From Actinoplanes ianthinogenes (GTDB lineage Bacteria > Actinomycetota > Actinomycetes > Mycobacteriales > Micromonosporaceae): a DNA stretch of 64,000 bases. Below, piece by piece: positions 42,534 through 51,570 of this stretch. The stretch covers positions 5,562,001-5,626,000 of the forward strand of contig NZ_AP023356.1 in the NCBI RefSeq assembly GCF_018324205.1, given 5' to 3'. The position numbers and the translations under genes are program-made. The notes below the pieces were generated by a model that did no database searches, had not been told where the DNA came from, and saw only the letters and a program-made list of their open reading frames with translations. The stretch's first letter is position 1; the number at the start of each line of letters is the position of its first letter.

Positions 42534-42956
42534 TCAGCCGGCCGGGCGGCAGCTCATCACGTCGCCCACCGCGGCACGCGCGGTCGTCGGCACCGTCTCG
42601 GAGACCACGACCTCGCCGCCGCCGTCCGGCGCGGGCACGGTGATCGTGCGGGTGCCCAACTCGTATCCCTGGAAGTCGCGGGCGCGCAGCACGCACGAGG
42701 CGGCCTCGCCCTCCGGCACCCGGACCCGGAACTTGATCACCATGGCGGTGTCGGCCGGCTCGTTCCAGCCGATGATCTCCGGGCTGTAGTTGGTCTGCCC
42801 GAATTTCTGATAATAAGCCCAGGCCAACCCGAGCGCGGCGATCCCGAAGAGGACCGCGGCCACGATCAGCGGGAGCGAGCGGCGGCGGCCACCCTCCCGG
42901 CGCCGGCCGTAACGGCCGGGCGGGAAAACCGGGGTTGTGGCGCGCGTCTCGCTCAC
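42534..42956 (-). CDS. DUF4307 membrane protein
   Basis: A 140-residue single-pass membrane protein: Arg-rich cytoplasmic N-terminus (GRYGRRREGGRRRSL), one transmembrane helix at about 29–47 (LIVAAVLFGIAALGLAWAYY), and an extracytoplasmic domain with one conserved Cys in SCVLRARDFQGYELGTRTI and another in MSCRPAG. This actinobacterial family (Rv1081c) sits between greA and mca. Function unknown; the start is GTG. It diverges from mca. Confidence 0.86.
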   Translation of the reverse strand: MSETRATTPVFPPGRYGRRREGGRRRSLPLIVAAVLFGIAALGLAWAYYQKFGQTNYSPEIIGWNEPADTAMVIKFRVRVPEGEAASCVLRARDFQGYELGTRTITVPAPDGGGEVVVSETVPTTARAAVGDVMSCRPAG

Positions 42957-43067
42957 CTGACGACCTCTCGTGCGTTTGTTGTCGGGGGGATCGGCCAGAA
43001 TGACAGAGTCATCTTCGCAGCCGATCCCGGCCCGCCGACGGCAGGCCTGGTCGAGAGGGTAATCACC

Positions 43068-43952
43068 GTGGCAGAGCAGCTTCGTCTCATGACCGTGCAC
43101 GCCCACCCGGACGACGAGTCCAGCAAGGGTGCCGCCACCATGGCGAAATATGTCGCCGAGGGCGTTGACGTGCTCGTCGCCACGTGCACCGGGGGTGAGC
43201 GCGGCAGCGTGCTGAACCCGAAGCTGAAGGACGACCCCGACGTCCTGGCGAACATCACCGAGATCCGGCGCAAGGAGATGGACCGGGCCCGGGAGATCCT
43301 CGGTGTGGGGCAGGCCTGGCTCGGTTTCGTCGACTCCGGGCTGCCCGAGGGTGACCCGCTGCCGCCGCTGCCGGAGGGGTGTTTCGGCCTCCAGGACCCA
43401 CAGGAGGCGGCCAAGCCGCTGATCAAGCTGATCCGCGAGTTCCGCCCGCACGTGATGACCACCTACGACGAGAACGGTGGATATCCGCACCCCGACCACA
43501 TCATGTGCCACAAGGTGTCGGTGGTCGCGTTCGAGCAGGCCGGTGACCCGGAGCTGTACCCGGAGCTGGGTGAGCCCTGGCAGCCGCTCAAGCTGTACTA
43601 CAACTCCGGCTGGACCCGGGCGCGGATGCTGGCGCTGCACGAGGGGATGCTCGCGGCGGGGCTGGAGTCGCCCTACGCGGAGTGGCTGGAGAAGTGGTCG
43701 GACCGGCAGGACCGGGGCGACAAGATCACCACCCGGGTCGAGTGCGGGGAGTACTTCGCGATCCGTGACGACGCGCTGCGCGCGCACGCCACCCAGGTCG
43801 ACCCGGACGGATTCTGGTTCCACATCCCGCTGGAGATGCAGCAGAAGGTGTGGCCGACCGAGGACTTCGAGCTGGCCCGCTCACTGGTGGACAGCCCGGT
43901 TCCGGAGTCCGACCTGTTCGCGGGCATCCGGGAGAAGGTCGAGGCCGCCTGA
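43068..43952 (+). CDS. mca: Mycothiol S-conjugate amidase
   Basis: A 294-residue zinc amidase of the LmbE/MshB fold. It cleaves mycothiol conjugates to release mercapturic acids and recycle the GlcN-inositol. The zinc motif is HAHPDDESS (His13, Asp16) plus HPDHIMCHK. The extended C-terminal half (SPYAEWLEKWSDR…THATQVDPDGFW) distinguishes Mca from the deacetylase MshB. The GTG follows GAGAGGG. It is strong evidence that the organism is an actinobacterium making mycothiol. Confidence 0.94.
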   Translation: MAEQLRLMTVHAHPDDESSKGAATMAKYVAEGVDVLVATCTGGERGSVLNPKLKDDPDVLANITEIRRKEMDRAREILGVGQAWLGFVDSGLPEGDPLPPLPEGCFGLQDPQEAAKPLIKLIREFRPHVMTTYDENGGYPHPDHIMCHKVSVVAFEQAGDPELYPELGEPWQPLKLYYNSGWTRARMLALHEGMLAAGLESPYAEWLEKWSDRQDRGDKITTRVECGEYFAIRDDALRAHATQVDPDGFWFHIPLEMQQKVWPTEDFELARSLVDSPVPESDLFAGIREKVEAA

Positions 43953-43956
43953 GCAG

Positions 43957-43962
43957 TACGCT
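43957..43962 (+). promoter_or_regulatory. Candidate –10 box (TACGCT), leaderless
   Basis: TACGCT ends seven bases before the GTG at 43970, just after the mca stop. Confidence 0.4.
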
Positions 43963-43969
43963 TGGGGGC

Positions 43970-44320
43970 GTGGACATTATCGCGGTCAACAACTTCGGGG
44001 ACACCCGGGACGGCGGGCTCGCCGGTCCCATGGGCCTGTTCCTGATCGTCCTGATGTGTATTGCGACGGTCGCGTTGATCCGCAACATGAACAAGCGCAT
44101 TCGTCGGCTTCCCGACAGTTTTGATGCCGAAGCCGAGCGCGAACGTGTGGCGGAAATCGCGCGGCTCAATGAGGATCTCGAGCGTTCCGGCGGCGATGCC
44201 GCCGCTGATGTCGAAGCGGATCGATCGGCCAAGCCCGACAGTGCCGCGGAGTCCGAGGTGGCGGCGGTCGCCGAGGACAAAAGCGAGTCCGCATCGGACA
44301 GCGGCCGGACCGCTCGGTGA
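43970..44320 (+). CDS. Small single-pass membrane protein (Rv1083-like)
   Basis: A 116-residue protein with an N-terminal transmembrane helix (GPMGLFLIVLMCIATVALI, about 19–37), a short basic patch (NMNKRIRRLPDSF), then a long acidic, Ala/Glu/Ser-rich disordered tail. It occupies the position of Rv1083, downstream of mca. Function unknown. Confidence 0.8.
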   Translation: MDIIAVNNFGDTRDGGLAGPMGLFLIVLMCIATVALIRNMNKRIRRLPDSFDAEAERERVAEIARLNEDLERSGGDAAADVEADRSAKPDSAAESEVAAVAEDKSESASDSGRTAR

Positions 44321-44556
44321 TCGTTGCGTCGCCCATCGTTCCGGCCGTCCGGCTCGCGATGGGCGACGAGTGGCGCCGGTCGCCCGCCGTCAAGCCCTGT
44401 TGCGTTCATCGGTATTGATTTAGCCTTCCGCCCGGGGGCCACACGGCTCCCGGGACCCTGCGCGGAAGGGGGCGCCGAGATGAGTGCACTCCGGCGCCGA
44501 GTCTCGCTGGACCATTTGCACGTGCATCTTCCCGTGCCACGCCGACGGGCGCCATC

Positions 44557-47067
44557 ATGAGCGGTCCATCCGCACTGCACCGTCGCGCGTGGACCGCCCT
44601 GACCGGGCGTTCCCGGCCGATGTGCGTCCTGACCGTCACGATCGTGGTCGCCGCTGTCGCCGCCGTGTTCCTCGGTCTCCTGCAAACTCCGCACCTGCGG
44701 GCCGGCAGCCCGCTGTCACCGATCGACGGGGCCTGCGTGGCCGCCGTGCTGGCCGCCATCGCCCAGCTGGCCGGGCTGCGCTTCCGGCTCGGCCCGGACG
44801 CGGTCTCGGTGAGCTGGGCCGAGGCGGCCGTGGTGGTCGGTCTGGTGATCTGCCCGGCCGGCTGGCTGCCCGCCGCCACCCTGGCCGGCGTCGGCGCCGC
44901 GTGGCTGCTGCTGGCCTGGCTGACCGGGGTGCGCAACCCCGCCGAGATCGTCCACCTGGTCGCCTCGATGACCCTCGGGGTGTCCGCGGCCGCCCTGGTC
45001 ACCTCGCTGCTGGCCGGCGACGCCGGGGTGCGCGGCGGGCGGCTGGCGCTGGCCCTGGTGGCCGGCGCGGGCACCTACCTGCTGATCACTTTCGGCCTGG
45101 TGGTGCTGACCCTGACCCTCCAGCGGGGCGCCCCGCCGAGCCAGGTCGCCGCCAAGGTGCTCTATGCCAAGGCGCCGATGTCGGCCGGCAACGTGATCGT
45201 CGGCCTCTGCGCGGTCTTCGCCATGGTCCGCGAGCCGCTCTGGCTGCTCGCCTTCGGCCCGGTGCTGTGGCTGCTGCACCGCACCTACCGCTTCCACCTG
45301 CGCGCGGCCGAGGAGCGCCGGATGTGGGAGGCGTTCGCCACGGCCACCGCGCGGCTGCCCGGCGTCAGCGAGGCCGAGGTGGCCCGAGCCGGGCTGCGCG
45401 GCGCGCTGGACGTCTTCGGCGCCCGCCGCGTGCAGCTGGAGTTGCGCTCCGAGCACGGCAACCGGAAATACACCCAGGACGGGCCGGGGCAGAGCCCGGA
45501 CGCGTCGCACACCGGCCCTGCGGTCACCCGCAGCATGGCGGTGGCCGGCCGACCGGTCGGCGAGCTCACCGTCTGGCTCGGCGAGCCGGCCCTGCCGGTG
45601 GCGCACGACGAGGCGGCGCTCACGGCGTACGGGGAGGCGCTGGCCGGGGCCCTCCGCGACGCGGCCGCCCACCAGCGGATCGCCGAGCTGGACGCGCGGG
45701 CCGCGCACGACCGGGTGCACGACCCGCTGACCGGCCTGATCAACCGGTCGGCGCTGGTCAGCGACGGGGACGCGGTGCTGCGCGGCGGTGACCGCGGCCG
45801 CCCGGCCGCCCTGCTGCTGCTCGACGTGGTCGCGTTCCGCGAGGTGAACAGCACGCTCGGGCACCGGGGCGGCGACGAGGTGCTGCGGGTGATCGCCGAG
45901 CGGCTCACCGAGCAGGCCCGGCCCGGCGAGCTGGTCGCGCGGACCGGCGACGACGAGTTCGCGCTGCTGCTGCCCGGGCTGACCACGCTGGCCGGCGCCT
46001 CGGGCGCACCGCACTCGCTCTCCCAGGCCCTGCGCCGCGCCCGTGAGCTGGTCGAGCAGCTGCGGCTGCCGATGCGGGTGGCCGGGGTGCGGCTGGCCGT
46101 CGAGGTGACGGTCGGCGCGGTGGTCGCCCCGGCCGGTCAGGTCGAGGTCGGTGAGCTGCTGCGCCGGGCCGCGCTGGCCGCCGGGCAGGCCAAGGAGCAG
46201 GGGCTGACCGTCGGGACGTACGACAGCGGCCAGGAGGCGAGCAGCACCGACCGGCTGGCGCTGCTCGCGGATCTCCAGGACGCGTTCGCCGCCGACGACC
46301 AGATCACGCTGCACCTGCAACCCGCGGTCGACCTGATCACCGCCGAGCCGACCGGCTGCGAGGCCCTGGTCCGCTGGCGGCACCCGCGCCGCGGCCAGCT
46401 CTCCCCGGCCGAGTTCCTGCCGGCGGTGGAGCGCAGCGAGCTGCTCATCCCGTTCACCCGGCGGGTCCTCGACCTGGCCCTGGCCGCCGCCGCGGACTGG
46501 ACGGCGCACGGCATCGACGTGCCGGTCTCGGTCAACGTGTCGGCCCGCAGCCTGACCGATCCGACCTTCCCGGCGCAGGTCACCGAGGCGCTGCGGCGGC
46601 ACCGGACGCCGGCCTCCCGGCTGGTCCTGGAGATCACCGAGTCGGTGGCGGTCAGCGAGCAGGAGATCGTCGACGAGGTGCTGGCCCGGCTGCGGGCCGG
46701 CGGGGTGCAGGTCTCGCTGGACGACTTCGGCACCGGGTTCTCCTCGCTCGCCTCGGTCACCCGGATGCCGGTCGACGAGATCAAGATCGACCGGTCGTTC
46801 GTGGACGAGATGATCGACTCCCCGGCGGCCGGCGCGGTGGTGCGCGGCGCGGTCGAGCTGGGCGCGCGCCTCGGGGTCCGGGTGGTCGCCGAGGGGATCG
46901 AGACGATCGAGCAGCGGGCCGCGCTGATCGCGCTCGGCTGCCCGTCCGCGCAGGGCTATCACTTCTGCAAGCCGATGCCCGCCGACAAGATCGTGCAGGC
47001 ACTGTCCCAGCTGCGGACGTCGTCGTCCGCGACGGTCACCCCGCTGCGCGCGGACGGCGCCTCCTGA
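44557..47067 (+). CDS. Membrane GGDEF–EAL protein (c-di-GMP turnover)
   Basis: An 836-residue protein. The first 250 residues hold about seven membrane helices of a MASE-like sensor. A linker (GAF-like, about 255–360) follows. The GGDEF domain has the degenerate site TGDDEF near residue 463, so cyclase activity is doubtful. The EAL domain is complete by motif: CEALVRWRHP near 602, NVSARSL, LEITES, LDDFGTGFSSL and EIKIDRSF, so phosphodiesterase activity is likely. The likely net role is c-di-GMP degradation, with the GGDEF part as a regulatory GTP-binding domain. Confidence 0.93.
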   Translation: MSGPSALHRRAWTALTGRSRPMCVLTVTIVVAAVAAVFLGLLQTPHLRAGSPLSPIDGACVAAVLAAIAQLAGLRFRLGPDAVSVSWAEAAVVVGLVICPAGWLPAATLAGVGAAWLLLAWLTGVRNPAEIVHLVASMTLGVSAAALVTSLLAGDAGVRGGRLALALVAGAGTYLLITFGLVVLTLTLQRGAPPSQVAAKVLYAKAPMSAGNVIVGLCAVFAMVREPLWLLAFGPVLWLLHRTYRFHLRAAEERRMWEAFATATARLPGVSEAEVARAGLRGALDVFGARRVQLELRSEHGNRKYTQDGPGQSPDASHTGPAVTRSMAVAGRPVGELTVWLGEPALPVAHDEAALTAYGEALAGALRDAAAHQRIAELDARAAHDRVHDPLTGLINRSALVSDGDAVLRGGDRGRPAALLLLDVVAFREVNSTLGHRGGDEVLRVIAERLTEQARPGELVARTGDDEFALLLPGLTTLAGASGAPHSLSQALRRARELVEQLRLPMRVAGVRLAVEVTVGAVVAPAGQVEVGELLRRAALAAGQAKEQGLTVGTYDSGQEASSTDRLALLADLQDAFAADDQITLHLQPAVDLITAEPTGCEALVRWRHPRRGQLSPAEFLPAVERSELLIPFTRRVLDLALAAAADWTAHGIDVPVSVNVSARSLTDPTFPAQVTEALRRHRTPASRLVLEITESVAVSEQEIVDEVLARLRAGGVQVSLDDFGTGFSSLASVTRMPVDEIKIDRSFVDEMIDSPAAGAVVRGAVELGARLGVRVVAEGIETIEQRAALIALGCPSAQGYHFCKPMPADKIVQALSQLRTSSSATVTPLRADGAS

Positions 47068-47165
47068 CGCCCGGCGCTGCGTCATGGCGGCGCGGTGCCC
47101 GATCGCCGCGCCCGGACGATCGCTCGTTGATCGTCGCTTTCCGGCCGGCGTGAGAGGCTGGAGAC

Positions 47166-49157
47166 ATGGCCAACCGTCTCGCCGACGCCACCTCGCCCTA
47201 CCTGCTCCAGCACCGCGACAACCCGGTCGACTGGTGGCCATGGTGCGACGAGGCGTTCGCGGAGGCCCGCCGGCGCGACGTGCCGGTGCTGATCTCGGTG
47301 GGATACGCGGCCTGCCACTGGTGTCACGTCATGGCGCACGAGTCCTTCGAGGACGAGGCGATCGCCGCGCAGCTCAACGAGGGCTTCGTGGCGATCAAGG
47401 TGGACCGCGAGGAGCGGCCCGACGTGGACGCCGTCTACATGACCGCCACCCAGGCGATGACCGGGCAGGGCGGCTGGCCGATGACGGTGTTCGCCACGCC
47501 CGGCGGCGACCCCTTCTTCTGTGGCACCTACTTCCCGAAACAGCAGTTCGGCCGCCTGCTCACCTCGGTCACCACGGCCTGGCGGGACCAGCGGGACGAG
47601 GTGGTCAAGCAGGGCGCGGCGGTGGTCGAGGCGGTCGGCGGCGCCCAGCTGGTCGGCGGCCCGACCGCGCCGATCTCGGCGGAGTTGCTGGCCGCGGCCG
47701 CCGAGGGGCTGGCCAAGGAGCATGATCAGACCTATGGCGGGTTCGGCGGCGCGCCCAAGTTCCCGCCGCACATGAACCTGCTCTTCCTGCTGCGCCACCA
47801 CGAGCGCACCGGCTCGGCCGAGGCCCTGGAGCTGGCCCGGCACGCCGGCGAGCAGATGGCCCGCGGCGGCATCTACGACCAGCTGGCCGGCGGCTTCGCG
47901 CGCTATGCGGTGGACGCCCACTGGACCGTGCCGCACTTCGAGAAGATGCTTTACGACAACGCGCTGCTGCTGCGGGTCTACACCCAGCTCTGGCGGCTCA
48001 CCGGCGACGTGCTGGCCCGCCGGGTGGCCGACGAGACCGCCGAGTTCCTGCTGCGCGACCTGGGCACGCCCGCCGGTGGGCTGGCGTCCGCGCTGGACGC
48101 GGACACCGACGGCGAGGAGGGTCTGACGTATGCCTGGACCCCGGTCCAGCTGACCGAGGCGCTCGGCGCCGAGGACGGCGAGTGGGCCGCCGACCTGTTC
48201 CGGGTGACCGTGGCCGGCACCTTCGAGCACGGCAAGAGCGTGCTGGTGCTGGGCCGGGACATCGACGCCGCCGACCCGGAGCTGGTCGAGCGCTGGCAGG
48301 ACGTCCGCACCCGGCTGCTCGCGGCCCGCTCGGAGCGGCCGCAGCCGGCCCGCGACGACAAGGTGGTCGCCGCCTGGAACGGGCTCGCGATCACCGCGCT
48401 GGCCGAGCACGGGGTGCTGACCGGGTCCGCGTCGTCCCGCGCCGCGGCGATCTCGCTCGCCGGAGTGCTGGCCGAGCGGCACCTGGTGGACGGGCGGCTG
48501 CGGCGCGTCTCCCGGGACGGCCGCGTCGGTGCGCCGGTCGGGGTGCTCGACGACTACGGGTGCGTCGCGGAGGGATTCCTGGCCGTGCATCAGATCACCG
48601 CGGATCCGCGGTGGTTGCGGTTGGCGGGCGGCTTGCTGGATGTTGCCTTGGCCCATTTCCGTACGCCGTCAGGTGGCTTCTACGACACCGCCGACGACGC
48701 CGAGAAGCTGCTCACCCGTCCCGCCGACCCGACCGACAACGCCACGCCGTCCGGGCTGGCCGCGATCTGCTCCGCGCTGGTGAGCTACGCGGCGCTGACC
48801 GGGGAGACGGCGTACCGGGAGGCGGCGGACGCGGCCCTGGCCACGGTCGGGCCGCTGATCGAGGGGCACCCGCGGTTCGCCGGGTACTCGGCGATGGTGG
48901 CGGAGGCGGCGCTGGCCGGGCCGTACGAGATCGCGATCGCCACCGACGACCTGGACGATCCGCTGGTCACCGAGGCTTATCGGGAGGCCCCGGCCGGAAC
49001 GGTGATCGTGGCCGGCGCCCCTGAGCTGCCTGGCGTGCCGTTGCTGGCCGACCGCCCGATGATCGACGGCAAACCGACCGCGTACGTCTGCCGTGGTTTC
49101 GTCTGCGACCGCCCGGTCACCTCTCCGAAGGACCTCCTGGCCCGCCTCGTCCGGTGA
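47166..49157 (+). CDS. DUF255 thioredoxin-like domain protein (YyaL type)
   Basis: A 663-residue protein. The N-terminal DUF255 (thioredoxin-like) domain has AACHWCHVM with the redox pair Cys50 and Cys53, and GGWPMTVFATPGGDPFFCGTYFP. The rest (about 180–663) is an (α/α)6-barrel-like region with GGIYDQLAGGFARYAVDAHW and FEKMLYDNALL. It corresponds to Rv1084. Related proteins are known from bacteria to mammals (SPATA20); the biochemical role is not settled. Confidence 0.93.
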   Translation: MANRLADATSPYLLQHRDNPVDWWPWCDEAFAEARRRDVPVLISVGYAACHWCHVMAHESFEDEAIAAQLNEGFVAIKVDREERPDVDAVYMTATQAMTGQGGWPMTVFATPGGDPFFCGTYFPKQQFGRLLTSVTTAWRDQRDEVVKQGAAVVEAVGGAQLVGGPTAPISAELLAAAAEGLAKEHDQTYGGFGGAPKFPPHMNLLFLLRHHERTGSAEALELARHAGEQMARGGIYDQLAGGFARYAVDAHWTVPHFEKMLYDNALLLRVYTQLWRLTGDVLARRVADETAEFLLRDLGTPAGGLASALDADTDGEEGLTYAWTPVQLTEALGAEDGEWAADLFRVTVAGTFEHGKSVLVLGRDIDAADPELVERWQDVRTRLLAARSERPQPARDDKVVAAWNGLAITALAEHGVLTGSASSRAAAISLAGVLAERHLVDGRLRRVSRDGRVGAPVGVLDDYGCVAEGFLAVHQITADPRWLRLAGGLLDVALAHFRTPSGGFYDTADDAEKLLTRPADPTDNATPSGLAAICSALVSYAALTGETAYREAADAALATVGPLIEGHPRFAGYSAMVAEAALAGPYEIAIATDDLDDPLVTEAYREAPAGTVIVAGAPELPGVPLLADRPMIDGKPTAYVCRGFVCDRPVTSPKDLLARLVR

Positions 49158-49160
49158 GGG

Positions 49161-49721
49161 TCAGTGTTCCATCGGCAGGTGGTTGCCGGGCTCCGAATTC
49201 AGGAGCCAGCGCAGCGGCTTCTGGTCGACGACCTGGTAGGCGCCGTTGACCAGCCGGTGCATGGTGACGGTGTTCGCCGTGTCACGCGCCACCATCCAGT
49301 ACAGCGGAATGCCTACGGTGGCGTACTCGGCGACTTTGGTGACCTGATCCGTCGCCTCGGACCCGGGAGAGATGATCTCGATGACCAGGAGCAGGCCCTG
49401 GACGTCGTACCACACCGCGTTTCCCGGATCAGTCGACCAGACGGTGAGGTCAGGGATGCGGCCGGCGAATCCGGTTGGGCTCGGGATGCGGATACCGGCT
49501 ACCTGCATGAGCTGATCCTCGGGCCAGCCCGCTTTGAGGAGCCATGACATCAGGCGAGTAGCGATCTTGGCGTGATCACCGTCGGGGGGCGGAACCACGG
49601 AGAGAGCTCCCTGTGTACTCGTCTCGTATCGGTGGCCGTGCATGTCTGCCCGGATCATGGCGGTCAGATCGTCGAGCGTGACGATGGCGGGCATCAACCG
49701 GCCGATTGCCTCTGCGCTCAT
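49161..49721 (-). CDS. Uma2-family putative endonuclease
   Basis: A 186-residue protein of the PD-(D/E)XK superfamily (Uma2/DUF820). GRIPDLTVW and VIEIISPGSEATDQVTKVAEYATVGIPLYW hold the catalytic Asp, Glu and Lys-like positions. This family is hugely expanded in actinomycetes and cyanobacteria; biological role unclear. It ends three bases from the DUF255 stop, convergent. It appears leaderless (TAGCAT six bases before the ATG). Confidence 0.9.
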   Translation of the reverse strand: MSAEAIGRLMPAIVTLDDLTAMIRADMHGHRYETSTQGALSVVPPPDGDHAKIATRLMSWLLKAGWPEDQLMQVAGIRIPSPTGFAGRIPDLTVWSTDPGNAVWYDVQGLLLVIEIISPGSEATDQVTKVAEYATVGIPLYWMVARDTANTVTMHRLVNGAYQVVDQKPLRWLLNSEPGNHLPMEH

Positions 49722-49727
49722 ACCGCC

Positions 49728-49733
49728 ATGCTA
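49728..49733 (-). promoter_or_regulatory. Candidate –10 box (TAGCAT), leaderless
   Basis: On the minus strand TAGCAT is followed by six bases and the ATG of the Uma2 gene. Confidence 0.45.
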
Positions 49734-49898
49734 GTGGCTGCGCCGGCTGCATTCCTCCATCGTTCGGGGTCGTCCGGCGTCTGGCGGGGAGGGCCGCGGG
49801 CGGGGCTCCGGTCGTACCGGAAACAGGTTTTGATCTTGAAGTGGTGGCCGGAAGTGGGACGGCGCCGGGTTGATTTCCGGAGGCCGGGATCGCGTCGC

Positions 49899-49904
49899 TA
49901 GGCT
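49899..49904 (+). promoter_or_regulatory. Candidate –10 box (TAGGCT) of purK
   Basis: TAGGCT ends nine bases before the purK ATG, so the 5' leader would be no more than about three bases. Confidence 0.4.
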
Positions 49905-49913
49905 GGGCGGGCG

Positions 49914-51056
49914 ATGGATACCCGAACCGGTCTGCCTGTGGTCGGCATGGTGGGAGGCGGGCAGCTGGCCCGGATGACCCACCAGGCCGCGATTTCTCTC
50001 GGTCAGTCACTGCGCGTGCTCAGTGAGAAGCCTGACGACTCCGCCGCGCTGGTCGCCGCGGACGTGCCGATCGGCACGCATACCGATCTTGCCGCTCTGC
50101 GTGAGTTCGCCAAGGGGTGCGACGCGGTCACGTTTGACCACGAGCACGTGCCGACCGAGCACATCGAGACGCTCGAGGCCGAGGGTGTGAAGATCTTCCC
50201 CGGGTCGAAAGCGCTGGTCTTCGCGCAGGACAAGGGCATGATGCGGGAGCGGCTGGCGGCGCTCGGCGCGCCGGTGCCGCGCTGGGCCCGGGTCAGCACC
50301 GCGGACGAGATCGAGGCGTTCGCCGGCGGGTCCTGGCCGGTCGTGGCCAAGGCGACCCGCGGCGGGTACGACGGTCGTGGCGTCTGGATGGTCGGCTCCC
50401 GCGAGGCGGCCGAGGACCTGGTGTCGACCGGGATCTCGCTGATCGTGGAGGAGCGGGTGCCGCTGCGGCGGGAGCTCGCGGCGCTCGTGGCCCGGTCGCC
50501 GTTCGGGCAGGTCGCGGCGTACCCGGTGGTGGAGACCGTGCAGCGGGACGGGATCTGCGTGGAGGTGATCGCCCCGGCGCCGGACCTGGCCGAGGAGCGT
50601 GCGCTCGACGCCCAGCAGCTCGCCATCGACCTGGCCAACGAGCTCGGCGTGGTCGGCCTGCTGGCCGTCGAGCTGTTCGAGACCGACGCCGGCATCGTGG
50701 TGAACGAGCTGGCGATGCGCCCGCACAACTCCGGGCACTGGACCATCGAGGGGGCCCGGACCTCGCAGTTCGAGCAGCACCTGCGGGCCGTCCTGGACTA
50801 TCCGATGGGTGCCACCACGCTGACCGCCCCGGTCGTGGTGATGGCGAACGTGCTGGGCGGCCGGCCCGGTGGGATCTCCATCGACGAGCGGCTGCACCAC
50901 CTGTTCGCCGAGGTTCCGGACGCGCGGGTGCACCTGTACGGCAAGCAGGTCCGTCCGGGCCGCAAGATCGGGCACGTCACGGTGCTCGGCGACGACTTGG
51001 CATCGGTGCGTGCGCGGGCCGCGCGGGCCGCTCAGTGGCTTCAGGAAGGCAAGTGA
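49914..51056 (+). CDS. purK: N5-carboxyaminoimidazole ribonucleotide synthase PurK
   Basis: A 380-residue ATP-grasp enzyme of purine synthesis that carboxylates AIR with bicarbonate. Motifs include VGMVGGGQLARMTHQAA, VTFDHEHVPTEHIETLE, the ATP loop ATRGGYDGRGVW, and NELAMRPHNSGHWTIEGA. Its stop overlaps the purE start by one base, so the pair acts in sequence: PurK makes N5-CAIR and PurE isomerises it. Confidence 0.97.
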   Translation: MDTRTGLPVVGMVGGGQLARMTHQAAISLGQSLRVLSEKPDDSAALVAADVPIGTHTDLAALREFAKGCDAVTFDHEHVPTEHIETLEAEGVKIFPGSKALVFAQDKGMMRERLAALGAPVPRWARVSTADEIEAFAGGSWPVVAKATRGGYDGRGVWMVGSREAAEDLVSTGISLIVEERVPLRRELAALVARSPFGQVAAYPVVETVQRDGICVEVIAPAPDLAEERALDAQQLAIDLANELGVVGLLAVELFETDAGIVVNELAMRPHNSGHWTIEGARTSQFEQHLRAVLDYPMGATTLTAPVVVMANVLGGRPGGISIDERLHHLFAEVPDARVHLYGKQVRPGRKIGHVTVLGDDLASVRARAARAAQWLQEGK

Positions 51057-51553
51057 TGGCTCCCTCCGTCGGCATCATCATGGGCAGCGACTCGGACTGG
51101 CCGACCATGGAGGCGGCGGCGCTGGCGCTGGCCGAGTTCGAGGTGCCGTTCGAGGTCGGCGTGGTCTCCGCGCACCGGACCGTGCGCAAGATGGTGGACT
51201 ACGCGGAGTCGGCGGCCGGGCGCGGCATCAAGGCGATCATCGCCGGGGCCGGCGGCGCGGCGCACCTGCCGGGCATGGTCGCGGCGCTCACCCCGCTGCC
51301 GGTGATCGGGGTTCCGGTGCCGTTGAAGCACCTGGACGGGATGGACTCGCTGCTGTCGATCGTGCAGATGCCGGCCGGCGTGCCGGTAGCGACCGTGTCG
51401 ATCGGCGGCGCGCGGAACGCCGGGCTGCTCGCGGTCCGGATCCTCGGGGCGTCCGACGCGACACTGCGGCAGAAGATGATCGATTTCCAGTCCGGGCTGG
51501 AGAAACTGGTCGCCGAGAAGGACGCCGCGCTGCGCGACAAACTGCTCGACTAG
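51056..51553 (+). CDS. purE: N5-carboxyaminoimidazole ribonucleotide mutase PurE
   Basis: A 165-residue class I PurE that shifts the carboxyl group of N5-CAIR to CAIR. The active-site segments are IMGSDSDWPTME, SAHRTVRKM and AGAGGAAHLPGM, with the conserved His and Ser. I chose the ATG at 51056, overlapping the purK stop and preceded by GGAAGG, over an ATG seven codons upstream. It matches Rv3275c. Confidence 0.97.
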   Translation: MAPSVGIIMGSDSDWPTMEAAALALAEFEVPFEVGVVSAHRTVRKMVDYAESAAGRGIKAIIAGAGGAAHLPGMVAALTPLPVIGVPVPLKHLDGMDSLLSIVQMPAGVPVATVSIGGARNAGLLAVRILGASDATLRQKMIDFQSGLEKLVAEKDAALRDKLLD

Positions 51554-51570
51554 GCCGCCGATCCGGCAGC

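Noticed and set aside
44716..47241. 841-codon minus-strand frame opposite the GGDEF–EAL gene
   Set aside because: The complementary frame carries intact EAL motifs; this one has none.
49870..49904. TTGATT as –35 box for the purK –10 TAGGCT
   Set aside because: The spacing of 23 bases is too long for a normal promoter; only the –10 is kept as tentative.
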